NCBI RefSeq assembly: GCF_000020725.1
Contig: NC_011146.1
Location: 1,735,501-1,799,500, forward strand
Direction: 5' to 3'
Origin: Citrifermentans bemidjiense Bem
GTDB lineage: Bacteria; Desulfobacterota; Desulfuromonadia; Geobacterales; Geobacteraceae
Length of the DNA: 64,000 nt
A model generated the notes under the pieces. The model ran no database searches. It was given only the letters and a program-made list of their open reading frames with translations, and was not told the DNA's origin. Below, piece after piece: positions 8,092 to 16,741 of the stretch (the first letter of the stretch is position 1; every line of letters begins with the position of its first letter). Position numbers and translations under genes: made by a program.

Positions 8092-10199
8092 CTAGGAAAG
8101 CAAAGCGCAGCACACCGCTCGTCATGGTCGTGGACGACGACCAGGCAGTGCGCCTTCTGGCCCGGGAGACCCTGGAGAACTCCGGCTTCGCCGTGCGCGA
8201 CGTGGAAAACGGCGAGCAGGCGCTGGAGGAGTTCGATGTGCACGCGCCAGACATCGTGCTCCTGGACGTGATGATGCCGGGCATCGACGGCTTCTCCGTC
8301 TGCAGCGCCATCCGGCGCACCGCCTCCGGGCGGGACACGCCGGTTTTGATGATGACCGGCCTGGACGACCTGGAGTCAATAGACTGCGCCTACGAGGCGG
8401 GGGCCACCGATTTCATCACCAAACCGATCAACTGGCACGTGCTCGGGTACCGGGTGAGCTACATGCTGAGGGCGAGCGGCGCCCTGGAGCAGTTGAGGGA
8501 GAGCAGGGCGGGCTTAGCTCACGCCCAGAGCCTCGCCCATATCGGGAGTTGGGAGTGGGACCTCGTTACCGGCGAGATCCGGTGCTCCGAGGAGGTCTAC
8601 AGCATCTGCAGCATCGAGCGCTCTTTCAAAGGGGGAAACCCCATCCTCGACCCGGTGCACCCCCTGGACCGCGGTTTCGTGCAGGGATCCATCGACGAGG
8701 CGATCGGCAAGCGCGCACCGCTTTCCTTCGACTATCGGATCACGCTGGGGGGGGGAGAGCGCACCCTGCACGCCGAGCTGGTGACGGTACTGGACGAGCA
8801 GGGCGAGGCTGTCTGCTTAACTGGAACTATCCAGGACATCACCGAGAGAAAGCGCGCCGAGGAACAGATCCGGCTCCTGGCTTACTACGACGCGCTGACC
8901 GGCCTTCCCAACCGCCGCTTCTTCCTGCAGCAGTTGGAGCAGGCCCTGGTCTTCGCCAACCGCTACGACCGGATGCTCGCGGTCCTCTTCCTCGACCTGG
9001 ACCGCTTCAAGCTCGTCAACGACACCCTCGGGCACGGGGTAGGGGACCGCCTGCTGCAGGACGTGGCCGACCGGCTGCTGCGCTGCGTCCGCAGAGGGGA
9101 CTGTCTCGCCCGCGCCGACGAGGAGTGCCCGCCGTCCCTGGTCTCGCGCCTGGGAGGGGACGAGTTCACCATCATGCTCTCCGACATAGAGCACTTCCAG
9201 GACGTGGCCAAGATCGCCCGCCGAATCCTTGAGGCAGTTTCAGTTCCCTACTCGCTAGAAGGGCAGGAGGTTTTCGTCTCCACCAGCATCGGCATCAGCC
9301 TCTACCCCTTCGACGCCACTACGGCGAGCGACCTGATCCGGAACGCGGACGGCGCCATGTACCAGGCCAAGGAACAGGGGAGAAACGGCTACCAGATCTA
9401 CGACGAGTCCATGAACGCCAAGGCGCTGGAGCGGATCATACTGGAAAGCCAGCTGCACAAGGCGCTCAAGGAGGAGGAATTCATCGTCTACTACCAGCCG
9501 CAGGTCTCAAACCAAAGCGGACGTGTGGTGGGGATTGAGGCGCTGGTGCGCTGGAACTCCAAGGAACTGGGCCTCGTCGAACCGGGGCGTTTCCTACCGC
9601 TGGCCGAGGAGATCGGGCTGGTGATCCAGATCGACCAGTGGGTGATGCGGGAAGCATGCCGGCAACACAAGCTCTGGCTGGACGCGGGGTTCCCGCCGGT
9701 GACGCTTGCCATCAACATCTCAGGCCAGCAATTCATGAAAAACGAGCTTTTGGAGACGGTGACCTCGGTCCTGAAAGAGAGCGGGCTCGACCCGGGGCTT
9801 TTGGAACTGGAACTTACCGAGGGAGTGCTCATGGCGCACACCGAACGCACTGTAAAGACGCTGCAGGCCCTGAAAGGGATGGGGGTGAGGCTCGCCATCG
9901 ACGACTTCGGGACCGGCTTCTCCTCGCTCTCCTATTTAAAGCGCTTCCCGCTTGACGTCCTCAAGATCGACCGGACCTTTATCAATGACATCACCACCGA
10001 CCCCGACGACGCCGCCATCACCCTCGCCACCATCGAGATGGCGCACACGATGAAGCTGAAGGTGATCGCGGAGGGGGTCGAGACCAAGCCCCAGCTCGAC
10101 TTCCTCACCAAAAACGGCTGCGACATGTACCAGGGTTACCTCTTCAGTAAACCGGTCCCCTCTACGGAGCTTCCCCGCCTTTTCAACCGCTGGCAGTAG
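8085..10199 (+). CDS. Response regulator with PAS, GGDEF and EAL domains (c-di-GMP turnover)
   Basis: 704 residues. The receiver domain (about 10-130) has VVDDDQ and Asp61 in LLDVMMPGIDG with TKPINW. A PAS domain follows (HIGSWEWDLVTG), then GGDEF at 357-361 (SRLGGDEFTIML) with no RxxD inhibitory site just before it, then EAL at 485-487 with EALVRW, ELTEG, AIDDFGTGFSSLSYLK and VIAEGVET all present. Both the cyclase and phosphodiesterase signatures look intact, so the net activity cannot be called from sequence. The start codon lies inside the end of the kinase gene, so the two are translationally coupled and probably form one phosphorelay controlling c-di-GMP. It may bear on attachment or pili, but that is inference. 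Confidence 0.94.
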   Translation: MLTRKAKRSTPLVMVVDDDQAVRLLARETLENSGFAVRDVENGEQALEEFDVHAPDIVLLDVMMPGIDGFSVCSAIRRTASGRDTPVLMMTGLDDLESIDCAYEAGATDFITKPINWHVLGYRVSYMLRASGALEQLRESRAGLAHAQSLAHIGSWEWDLVTGEIRCSEEVYSICSIERSFKGGNPILDPVHPLDRGFVQGSIDEAIGKRAPLSFDYRITLGGGERTLHAELVTVLDEQGEAVCLTGTIQDITERKRAEEQIRLLAYYDALTGLPNRRFFLQQLEQALVFANRYDRMLAVLFLDLDRFKLVNDTLGHGVGDRLLQDVADRLLRCVRRGDCLARADEECPPSLVSRLGGDEFTIMLSDIEHFQDVAKIARRILEAVSVPYSLEGQEVFVSTSIGISLYPFDATTASDLIRNADGAMYQAKEQGRNGYQIYDESMNAKALERIILESQLHKALKEEEFIVYYQPQVSNQSGRVVGIEALVRWNSKELGLVEPGRFLPLAEEIGLVIQIDQWVMREACRQHKLWLDAGFPPVTLAINISGQQFMKNELLETVTSVLKESGLDPGLLELELTEGVLMAHTERTVKTLQALKGMGVRLAIDDFGTGFSSLSYLKRFPLDVLKIDRTFINDITTDPDDAAITLATIEMAHTMKLKVIAEGVETKPQLDFLTKNGCDMYQGYLFSKPVPSTELPRLFNRWQ

Positions 10200-10333
10200 C
10201 CGCACTTCCTCTTCCTGTCTTGCTTAAAAAATAGTCAGCCCTGCCGCGTTAGAGACGGCAACTCCCTTTGCCATGGACCCCGGTGGAATCTTGATCCAGC
10301 GATTTCAACCGTTTAGGTTTTGGGTACAGAGCG

Positions 10334-10349
10334 TGGCACGGCCTGTGCT
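10334..10349 (+). promoter_or_regulatory. Sigma-54 (-24/-12) promoter for glnB-amtB
   Basis: TGGCACGGCCTGTGCT matches the sigma-54 consensus TGGCACG-N4-TTGCW at every fixed position but one (G for T at the start of the -12 element), with the correct 10 bases between the GG and GC doublets. Transcription would begin near 10360, about 280 bases before glnB. Nitrogen-regulated RpoN control of glnB/glnK-amtB is well known, which fits. Confidence 0.85.
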
Positions 10350-10360
10350 ATCCAGCTGTC

Positions 10361-10977
<617 letters not shown>

Positions 10978-11017
10978 GCCCCTGCACCGACAACCATACC
11001 GACCAATGGAGAGTGTT

Positions 11018-12565
11018 ATGATTCGTGACGATATGAAGGCTAAGAACGCAGCTCGCAACGCCGGTTTCTCTGTCGTTTCCAGCTGCCTCACCGTTAAATT
11101 CACCAAGCTCATGCTGCTGGCCTCCCTGCTGCTCCTCCCGGCAATGGCCGGCGCCGAGGAAAAAGCCGGCGAGGCGGCCTCCCCCGCAGTTGCAGCGAGC
11201 GTTGCCGCGCCCGCCGCGCCGGTGGCAGCCACTGCCGCAGTACCCGCAGCACCAGCAGCGGCTCCTGTCGCTGCAGCCGCCGTCCCTAAGAACGTCGACC
11301 CGGTGCTGAATACCGGCGACACCGCCTGGATGCTGATCTCCGCCGCACTGGTTCTCTTCATGATCCCCGGCCTCGCCCTTTTCTACGGCGGCATGGTCCG
11401 CTCCAAGAACGTCCTCTCCACTATGATGCATTCGCTGGTGGCGATGGGGATCGTCGGGGTGCAGTGGGCCCTGATCGGCTACTCCCTTTCCTTCGGCCCC
11501 GACCTGGGGCACGGTCTTATCGGCAACTTCTCGAAGGCGCTTTTGAGCGGCCTCATCAGCTTTAAGGACGGGAACCCCGTCTACGCGCTGTTCCAGAACG
11601 TATCCACCGAGCCCGGCGCCATTCCCGAATACGTCTTCGCCATGTTCCAGGGGATGTTCGCCATGATCACCGTGGCCCTCATCTCGGGTGCCCTGGCCGA
11701 GAGGATCAAGTTCTCCGCCTATTGTCTCTTCGTCCTCCTTTGGACCACCTTGGTGTACGACCCGCTGGCCCACTGGGTCTGGATGGTGGATGGCTGGCTC
11801 TTCAAGCTCGGCGCGCTCGACTTCGCAGGCGGCACCGTCGTTCACCTTTCCTCGGGTATCTCGTCCCTGGTGGTGCTCTACTTCTTGGGCAAGCGCCATG
11901 GCTTCCCGACCGAGCGCATGGCTCCGCACAGCCTGCCGCTGACCCTTTTGGGCGTCGGCGTGCTCTGGTTCGGCTGGTTCGGCTTCAACGCCGGTTCCGC
12001 CGTGGTCGGCGCAAATTGCTCGGATGCCGCTGGCGGCCTGGCCGGCCTCGCCTTCATGACCACCACCATCGCTCCTGCGGCGGCAGGCCTTACCTGGATG
12101 ATCGCCGAGTGGATCCATGCAGGGAAGCCTTCGGCCTTGGGCTTTGGTTCCGGCGTCGTGGCGGGGCTCGTCGTGATCACCCCCGCTGCCGGCTTCGTGC
12201 AGCCGGGTGCCGCCCTCCTGATGGGTGTTGCCGGCGGCCTCGTCTGCTATGGCGGCGTGCTCCTGAAAGCGAAGCTTAAGTACGACGACTCCCTCGATGC
12301 CTTCGGCGTGCACGGCATCGGCGGCACCACCGGCGCCATCCTGACCGGCGTCTTCGCCACCGTCGGAGCCACCGGTCTTAGCTCGGGGAACATGAAGCAG
12401 TTCGTGACCCAGCTCGTCGCCGTCGGCGCCGCCGCCCTCTATGCCGTCGTGGTCACCTTCGTCATCTCCTTCGTGCTGGACAAGACCATCGGCTTCAGGG
12501 TGGAGAAGGAAGACGAGATCATGGGGCTCGACCAGACGCAGCATTCGGAAAGTGCTTACAACTAG
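11018..12565 (+). CDS. amtB: Ammonium transporter AmtB
   Basis: 515 residues, longer than E. coli AmtB (428). The N-terminus has a signal peptide-like helix ending in AMAGAEE (about residues 28-48), then about 45 residues almost wholly Ala, Pro and Val, before the Amt core begins at DTAWMLISAALVL. Core signatures are YGGMVRSKN, FAMFQGMFAMIT, the motif AERIKFSAYCLFVLLW, and the pore histidines in FAGGTVVHLSSG and AFGVHGIGGTTGA. It imports ammonium across the inner membrane and would be gated by GlnB. ATG 11018 is preferred over ATG 11006 because GGAG lies 8 bases upstream. It shares the sigma-54 promoter with glnB and ends at a strong terminator. Confidence 0.95.
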   Translation: MIRDDMKAKNAARNAGFSVVSSCLTVKFTKLMLLASLLLLPAMAGAEEKAGEAASPAVAASVAAPAAPVAATAAVPAAPAAAPVAAAAVPKNVDPVLNTGDTAWMLISAALVLFMIPGLALFYGGMVRSKNVLSTMMHSLVAMGIVGVQWALIGYSLSFGPDLGHGLIGNFSKALLSGLISFKDGNPVYALFQNVSTEPGAIPEYVFAMFQGMFAMITVALISGALAERIKFSAYCLFVLLWTTLVYDPLAHWVWMVDGWLFKLGALDFAGGTVVHLSSGISSLVVLYFLGKRHGFPTERMAPHSLPLTLLGVGVLWFGWFGFNAGSAVVGANCSDAAGGLAGLAFMTTTIAPAAAGLTWMIAEWIHAGKPSALGFGSGVVAGLVVITPAAGFVQPGAALLMGVAGGLVCYGGVLLKAKLKYDDSLDAFGVHGIGGTTGAILTGVFATVGATGLSSGNMKQFVTQLVAVGAAALYAVVVTFVISFVLDKTIGFRVEKEDEIMGLDQTQHSESAYN

Positions 12566-12591
12566 AATCTGATTTGCCAAAGTAAAGCCCG

Positions 12592-12623
12592 CGGGGGGAC
12601 CAACAGGTCCCCCCGTTTTTTTT
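12592..12623 (+). terminator. Rho-independent terminator after amtB
   Basis: CGGGGGGACC (12592-12601), loop AACA, GGTCCCCCCG (12606-12615), then eight T. A perfect 10-bp stem with a T tract, 26 bases after the amtB stop. Confidence 0.95.
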
Positions 12624-12710
12624 GCCCAAAAAAGTCTCCAACCTTTAGAAATGCCGTTTTTTTCTGTTACTGTTTTCCAGCCGTAAATGATCTCTTTGAG
12701 GGAGGGTGAT

Positions 12711-13178
12711 ATGGACTCGCGCGACATGGCACTCAGAAAGGAAGGGGACGCAAGGGGTTACTACGAGCGCTGCGGCGCCGAGGCCGGGATCGCCGGCTTC
12801 ACCTCTATCTTCAGAATGTTCACCGAGGATGAGACGAGGCACGCCGACGCCCTGCGTGCGTTGCAAGACGGGGCGCGGGTGGAGCTGCCTGCCTCTGCCA
12901 CCTTGGACGGCGCGAGGAGGATACTGCGCCGGCTCGCCGTGCAGGAAGGTGTCCTTTCCTTCACCGGGGACCTGGGGTGCTACAAAAGCGCCATGCAGTT
13001 CGAGGCGGTGAGCGCACGCGCTTGCGGCAAACTGGCCGAAGAGGCCAGCGGCTGGGAGCGGGAACTCTTTTTGAGAATAGCGGCTGACGACGAGATCCAT
13101 TTCACCCTGCTGGAGGAGATGCACGAGCTGCTGCAGGTATACGGCGAGGAACCTGGAGGCATGTGCGATGCCGGTTGA
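12711..13178 (+). CDS. Ferritin-like / rubrerythrin-type diiron protein
   Basis: 155 residues, all helical by composition, cytoplasmic. Two helices carry likely iron ligands, EDETRHADAL (ExxH) and ADDEIHFTLLEEM, the spacing seen in rubrerythrin-type ferritin-like domains. There is no C-terminal rubredoxin domain (no CxxC pairs), so a peroxidase role would need an outside electron donor; the sequence is divergent and a role in oxidative stress is inference from the family. ATG 12711 has GGAGGG 7 bases upstream, better than ATG 12687. It overlaps the downstream inositol-monophosphatase family gene by 11 bases, so the two are co-transcribed. Confidence 0.75.
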   Translation: MDSRDMALRKEGDARGYYERCGAEAGIAGFTSIFRMFTEDETRHADALRALQDGARVELPASATLDGARRILRRLAVQEGVLSFTGDLGCYKSAMQFEAVSARACGKLAEEASGWERELFLRIAADDEIHFTLLEEMHELLQVYGEEPGGMCDAG

Positions 13179-13968
13179 GATAGACATAAGGAAGGTGCTG
13201 GATACCGCTACAACAGCCGCTCGCGAGGCCGGTGCCCTGCAGAAGGAGCGGCTTTGGAGCGAGCACACCCTCTCCTACAAGGGGGAGGTGGACCTGGTGA
13301 CCGAGGTGGACCGCGCCTGCGAGGAACTGATCGTGAACCGGATCAGTGGGGTGTTCCCCGGCCACAGCTTCTTAGCCGAGGAGAATCAGTACCCGGAGGG
13401 GGACCCGGGGCTCCGCTGGATCGTCGACCCGCTGGACGGCACCACCAACTACGCCCACGGCTTCCCCTGGTTTTGCGTCTCCATCGCCTTCGAGAAAGAG
13501 GGGGAGATCCTGGCGGGGGTGGTCTACCACTGCATGATGGACGAGCTCTTCAGCGCGGCGAAGGGGGAGGGGGCGTTTTTGAACGGCCGCAGGATATTGG
13601 TTTCGCAGCGCGCGCCGCTTAGGCAGTCGCTGATCGCCACCGGTTTTCCCTACGACATCGCCCGCGACAACGAGAACAACTTCGAAAACTTCATCGAATT
13701 GCAACTGGCCGCGCGCGGTGTGCGTCGCGCCGGTGCTGCGGCGCTGGACCTCGCTTGTGTAGCGGCCGGGAGGCTCGACGGCTACTGGGAGTGCAAGCTG
13801 AAACCCTGGGATGTTGCCGCCGGGACCCTGCTGGTGCAGGAGGCGGGGGGGAAGGTGACGAACCATGCAGGCGCTCCCTACTCGGTCTACGACCACCGCA
13901 TCCTCGCCTCCAACGGCGCGATACACAAGGAGATGCTCTCGATACTGGGGCGGGGGGCGGCGCGATAG
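13168..13968 (+). CDS. Inositol monophosphatase family protein (SuhB-like)
   Basis: 266 residues, normal for the family, which removes phosphate from inositol phosphates or related sugar/nucleotide phosphates using Mg2+. The metal-binding motif is WIVDPLDGTTNYAHGFPWF, with the upstream Glu in FLAEEN and the second motif WDVAAGTLLVQEAGG. Such genes are often called suhB; in bacteria the protein can also bind RNA polymerase and NusA, so substrate and role stay open. It starts inside the end of the ferritin-like gene and is followed by a hairpin terminator. Confidence 0.9.
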   Translation: MPVEIDIRKVLDTATTAAREAGALQKERLWSEHTLSYKGEVDLVTEVDRACEELIVNRISGVFPGHSFLAEENQYPEGDPGLRWIVDPLDGTTNYAHGFPWFCVSIAFEKEGEILAGVVYHCMMDELFSAAKGEGAFLNGRRILVSQRAPLRQSLIATGFPYDIARDNENNFENFIELQLAARGVRRAGAAALDLACVAAGRLDGYWECKLKPWDVAAGTLLVQEAGGKVTNHAGAPYSVYDHRILASNGAIHKEMLSILGRGAAR

Positions 13969-13997
13969 AGGCGTGGTCGGTGAAGGCGGGGTTTAAA

Positions 13998-14024
13998 AGG
14001 GCGTCCTTATGGGCGCCTTTTTTT
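13998..14024 (+). terminator. Rho-independent terminator
   Basis: AGGGCGTCC - TTAT - GGGCGCCT then seven T. The stem pairs over eight positions with one bulged G. It closes the ferritin-like/phosphatase unit. Confidence 0.75.
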
Positions 14025-14046
14025 CGTTCTGCTGCAACCAGAAAAT

Positions 14047-14082
14047 CCCCTCACCCTGACCCTCTCCCAAAGGGAGAGGGGA
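14047..14082 (+). repeat. REP-like intergenic palindromic element
   Basis: CCCTCACCCTGACCCTCTCC followed by CAAAGGGAGAGGG; the core is CCCTCTCCC (14060-14068) facing GGGAGAGGG (14072-14080) around AAA. This short element is met between genes in many high-GC proteobacteria. It lies between a terminator and the usp gene. Confidence 0.7.
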
Positions 14083-14194
14083 GCGTTGAGCGGCTAGCCC
14101 CGGGTGCCTCCCGCGTCAAAGTTGTTTCATTACAGGTGACATTGTTTTATAATCCAGCTTCCTTTTGTTTCATCCCACCTACCGGAGGAAGCTG

Positions 14195-14650
14195 ATGCTC
14201 AACCTGCGCAAGAAGATCCTGGTCGCCATCGACGGCTCGCCCCTCTCCGACAAGGCGGCGGAAGAGGCGGTGCGCATGGCCGCCGGGAACCCCAGCCAGT
14301 TCAAGAGCAAGGTCTACGGCCTTTTGGTCCTCCCAAACGCCCCGCGCAACACCTTCACCGACTTCGTCCCGGCGCGCCCCATCACGGAGCAGGCCCAATG
14401 GGCCGAACTCAAGGAGCGGATCTTCTACGTGGTGGAAAAAAATGCCGGAGAGCTCGACGTGCAGTTGGAGACGGCTGTGGTCTACGGCGACCCGGCCGAG
14501 GAACTGCTTAGATTTGCCCAGAAGGAGGAGATCGACGTCATCGTGATCGGCTCGACGGGGAAGGGATTCTTGAAAAGGAAGCTTCTTGGGAGCGTCTCCC
14601 ATAAGGTGGTGAAGGACGCCAAGTGCTCGGTCTACGTGGTCAGGGGGTAG
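14195..14650 (+). CDS. Universal stress protein (UspA family)
   Basis: 151 residues, single Usp domain. KKILVAIDGSPLSDKAAEEA opens the fold and the ATP-binding signature G-x2-G-x9-G-S is exact in GSTGKGFLKRKLLGS, so it is the nucleotide-binding kind. The chosen ATG has GGAGG 6 bases upstream; the frame extends to 14165 without a ribosome site. It stands alone after a REP-like element and its last 11 bases overlap the convergent TIM-barrel gene. These proteins respond to starvation or stress, but nothing here fixes the trigger. Confidence 0.92.
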   Translation: MLNLRKKILVAIDGSPLSDKAAEEAVRMAAGNPSQFKSKVYGLLVLPNAPRNTFTDFVPARPITEQAQWAELKERIFYVVEKNAGELDVQLETAVVYGDPAEELLRFAQKEEIDVIVIGSTGKGFLKRKLLGSVSHKVVKDAKCSVYVVRG

Positions 14651-15431
14651 CCTTCTCGGTCTCGCGCCGCAGGTAGGCGAGGATCTCCTTCAGGCTCTCG
14701 ACGATGATCTGCTCCCCCTTGGGGAACTCGTGGGGCGACAATTCGAGCGTGAGGATGTCGTTGTAGGCGGTGTTTCTCAGGTGGTTTAAAAAACGGGTGA
14801 GCGGCAGGATGCCGTGGCCGGGGAGCAGGTGCTGACGGCCGTGCCCGTAGTCGGAGAAATGGATGTTCCTGATCCGCCCGGAGTTGTAGCAAAGGTAGAA
14901 ATCGTTGATGAAGTTGGCCCGCCCGCTTCCCATGTGGGTGCAGTCGAAGGTGAGGAAGAGGTTCTTTTCGTGGAGGAACTCGATCATCTTCTGCGTGTCG
15001 GAGAGTATGTAGCCGTTGATCCGGTACTTGCCGGTCCAGGGCATGTTCTCCAGGGTCACAGCCACCTCCCCCCCAATCTCCTTCTGGAAATCCTGCATCC
15101 GGTACAGCCAGCGCCAGTAGGCGAACTCGAGCCCGATCCATGAGGGAGGGTGGAAGTTCACCAGGCCTATGCCGCAGTCGGTGGCGATCTCCACGCAGCG
15201 CTTGAGCGCGTCGACCGGCCCCCCCCAGCCGTCCAGCGGCATGAAGGGGGCGTGTATGGAGAGGATCGGGATATCCCGGGAGAGTTCCTTGATCAGCCGG
15301 CGCGAACTTACCTTCTGGAACTCCTGGTTTATCACCAGCTCCACGCCGTCGAAACCTGCTTCGGCCGCCATGGCGAACGCCTTGGGGAGCGGGAAGGTGA
15401 AGAGGGTTCCTGCCGAGATGGAAATTCGCAT
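14640..15431 (-). CDS. Sugar phosphate isomerase/epimerase-like TIM-barrel protein
   Basis: 263 residues of the xylose isomerase-like/AP endonuclease 2 TIM-barrel superfamily. Supporting stretches are AGFDGVELVI, ILSIHAPFM, LENMPWTGKYRING, LTFDCTHMGSGRANF, HFSDYGHGRQHLLPG and LTLELSPHEFP, which place His, Glu and Asp at the ends of strands where the family binds metal. Substrate unknown; the family includes sugar isomerases, dehydratases and endonuclease IV. It is the last gene of a minus-strand run (DUF294, DUF4212, symporter, DUF294-like), 9 bases after the preceding gene, so a link to the transported solute is possible but not shown. Confidence 0.82.
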   Translation of the reverse strand: MRISISAGTLFTFPLPKAFAMAAEAGFDGVELVINQEFQKVSSRRLIKELSRDIPILSIHAPFMPLDGWGGPVDALKRCVEIATDCGIGLVNFHPPSWIGLEFAYWRWLYRMQDFQKEIGGEVAVTLENMPWTGKYRINGYILSDTQKMIEFLHEKNLFLTFDCTHMGSGRANFINDFYLCYNSGRIRNIHFSDYGHGRQHLLPGHGILPLTRFLNHLRNTAYNDILTLELSPHEFPKGEQIIVESLKEILAYLRRETEKATP

Positions 15432-15440
15432 AGAGCCGCC

Positions 15441-16715
15441 CTATCCCTGTCCCACCATGCGCTGGTAGGCCATCTTCTGCAGGTCGAGCACCGCCTCGAA
15501 GGCTGCCCTGATCCTCTCGTCCTGCTCCTGGGTGAACTCCTCGGGGTTCGCGTACGCCCCTGCCGCCTCGCCGCGTATCTCGCTCAGTATCCGCAACTGC
15601 ATCAGACACTGCAGGGCCTCGAGCACCCTCTCGGCCAACTCCACGCTGAAAAGGCCGCGGTAGAGAAGCTCCCTCACCCGGTGCAGCGTCCCTCCCCCCT
15701 GCACCCCCATGTGGATGGCCAGCACGCGGACCGCGCTCACCAGGGGGGTGAGGCCGAGCCCTTCCACGTCGATCTCCCCCTTGTGCTCTCCGCTTTTCTC
15801 AATCCTCCAGCGCCCGAAGTGCCCCAGTGCCAGCGGGAGGTGGATGGCCTTGCGCGCCAGCTGGAAAAACGCCTCGCGGCTTCTCTGCTCTTTGAGCGAT
15901 GACGCAGCGGCGTTTATCGCCTCGTCGGCTAACGGTTCGTACCCGGTCACGAAGCAAAGGTCGGCCATCGCCTCCAGGCGCCACTGCCCTTCGGGCATCG
16001 ACGGGCTTCCCCCCTTCATCGGAGCGGTGAAGGGGGGGAGGGGGTTTTCCATCTCCTCGCGCGGGTCCCTCTTGCGGGCAGCACCCGAACCTTTCAAAAG
16101 CGCCCGCCAGTCTGCCAGCGACCCGTGCCAAAGCCCCTCCTCCTCCGCGATCACCCCCGCCTCCTTGAGGGCAGTGGCGAGCTGGCGGGTGAAGAGGAAA
16201 AAGCGCTCCGAATCGAGCTGATGCAAAAGGAGATAGCGGTTTTTGCCGTAGAGGGTCTGCTCCCCGCGCCCCCGGTCCCCGGTCACCAGCAGTGCGTAGA
16301 CGGGGGGGCTTCCCTGTCCCAGGGAGAGCATCCGCTCCTCCGCCAGAAGCGCCGCCCGCGCCACCAGGAGGTCGTGCCAGGCGTTGCCTGCGCCGGTCAG
16401 CGCGAGGACCGAGCCGCGCCTGCTGAAGTGGGCGGAGAGAAGTTCGCCGTGGCGCGCGGTTAGGGGAGGCAACCCGGCCGGGGCGACGGTTTCCCTCAGG
16501 GCCTGGTGCAAGGCCGCAAGCTCCGCGTCCAGCTGCGACTCGTAGTCGAGCTCCGCCTCCAGCGCCTCGGTCATCCCTTCCAGGAAGGACTGCGCCTCCT
16601 GCGCGGAGCTCCGCCCCCACTTGCAGGTAAGCCGCGTCTTCAGCCCCTCCACCAGCCGGGCGCTCTCGCGCCACTTGAGGATGTCGTCTCCTTTGGTTCC
16701 CAGCAGCATCGCCAT
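15441..16715 (-). CDS. DUF294 protein with degenerate nucleotidyltransferase site
   Basis: 424 residues, same layout as the upstream DUF294 protein: helical N-terminus, nucleotidyltransferase-like domain (about 130-225) and a DUF294 C-terminal helical domain (SGEHKGEIDVEGL, PLVSAVRVLAIHMG). In the catalytic strand it reads TGDRGRGEQTLYGKNRYLLL where its paralogue has MGSDGREEQTLITDQDYLIV. Thus GS becomes GD and both Asp of DQD are lost (K and R). The second motif, MPCNDNWRGS in the paralogue, is reduced to EEGLWHGS. The frame is intact and the C-terminal domain conserved, so it is likely a non-catalytic partner rather than a pseudogene. It lies 26 bases after the symporter gene. Confidence 0.78.
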   Translation of the reverse strand: MAMLLGTKGDDILKWRESARLVEGLKTRLTCKWGRSSAQEAQSFLEGMTEALEAELDYESQLDAELAALHQALRETVAPAGLPPLTARHGELLSAHFSRRGSVLALTGAGNAWHDLLVARAALLAEERMLSLGQGSPPVYALLVTGDRGRGEQTLYGKNRYLLLHQLDSERFFLFTRQLATALKEAGVIAEEEGLWHGSLADWRALLKGSGAARKRDPREEMENPLPPFTAPMKGGSPSMPEGQWRLEAMADLCFVTGYEPLADEAINAAASSLKEQRSREAFFQLARKAIHLPLALGHFGRWRIEKSGEHKGEIDVEGLGLTPLVSAVRVLAIHMGVQGGGTLHRVRELLYRGLFSVELAERVLEALQCLMQLRILSEIRGEAAGAYANPEEFTQEQDERIRAAFEAVLDLQKMAYQRMVGQG

Positions 16716-16741
16716 TTACGGCTCCCAGTACAAAGACGTTG

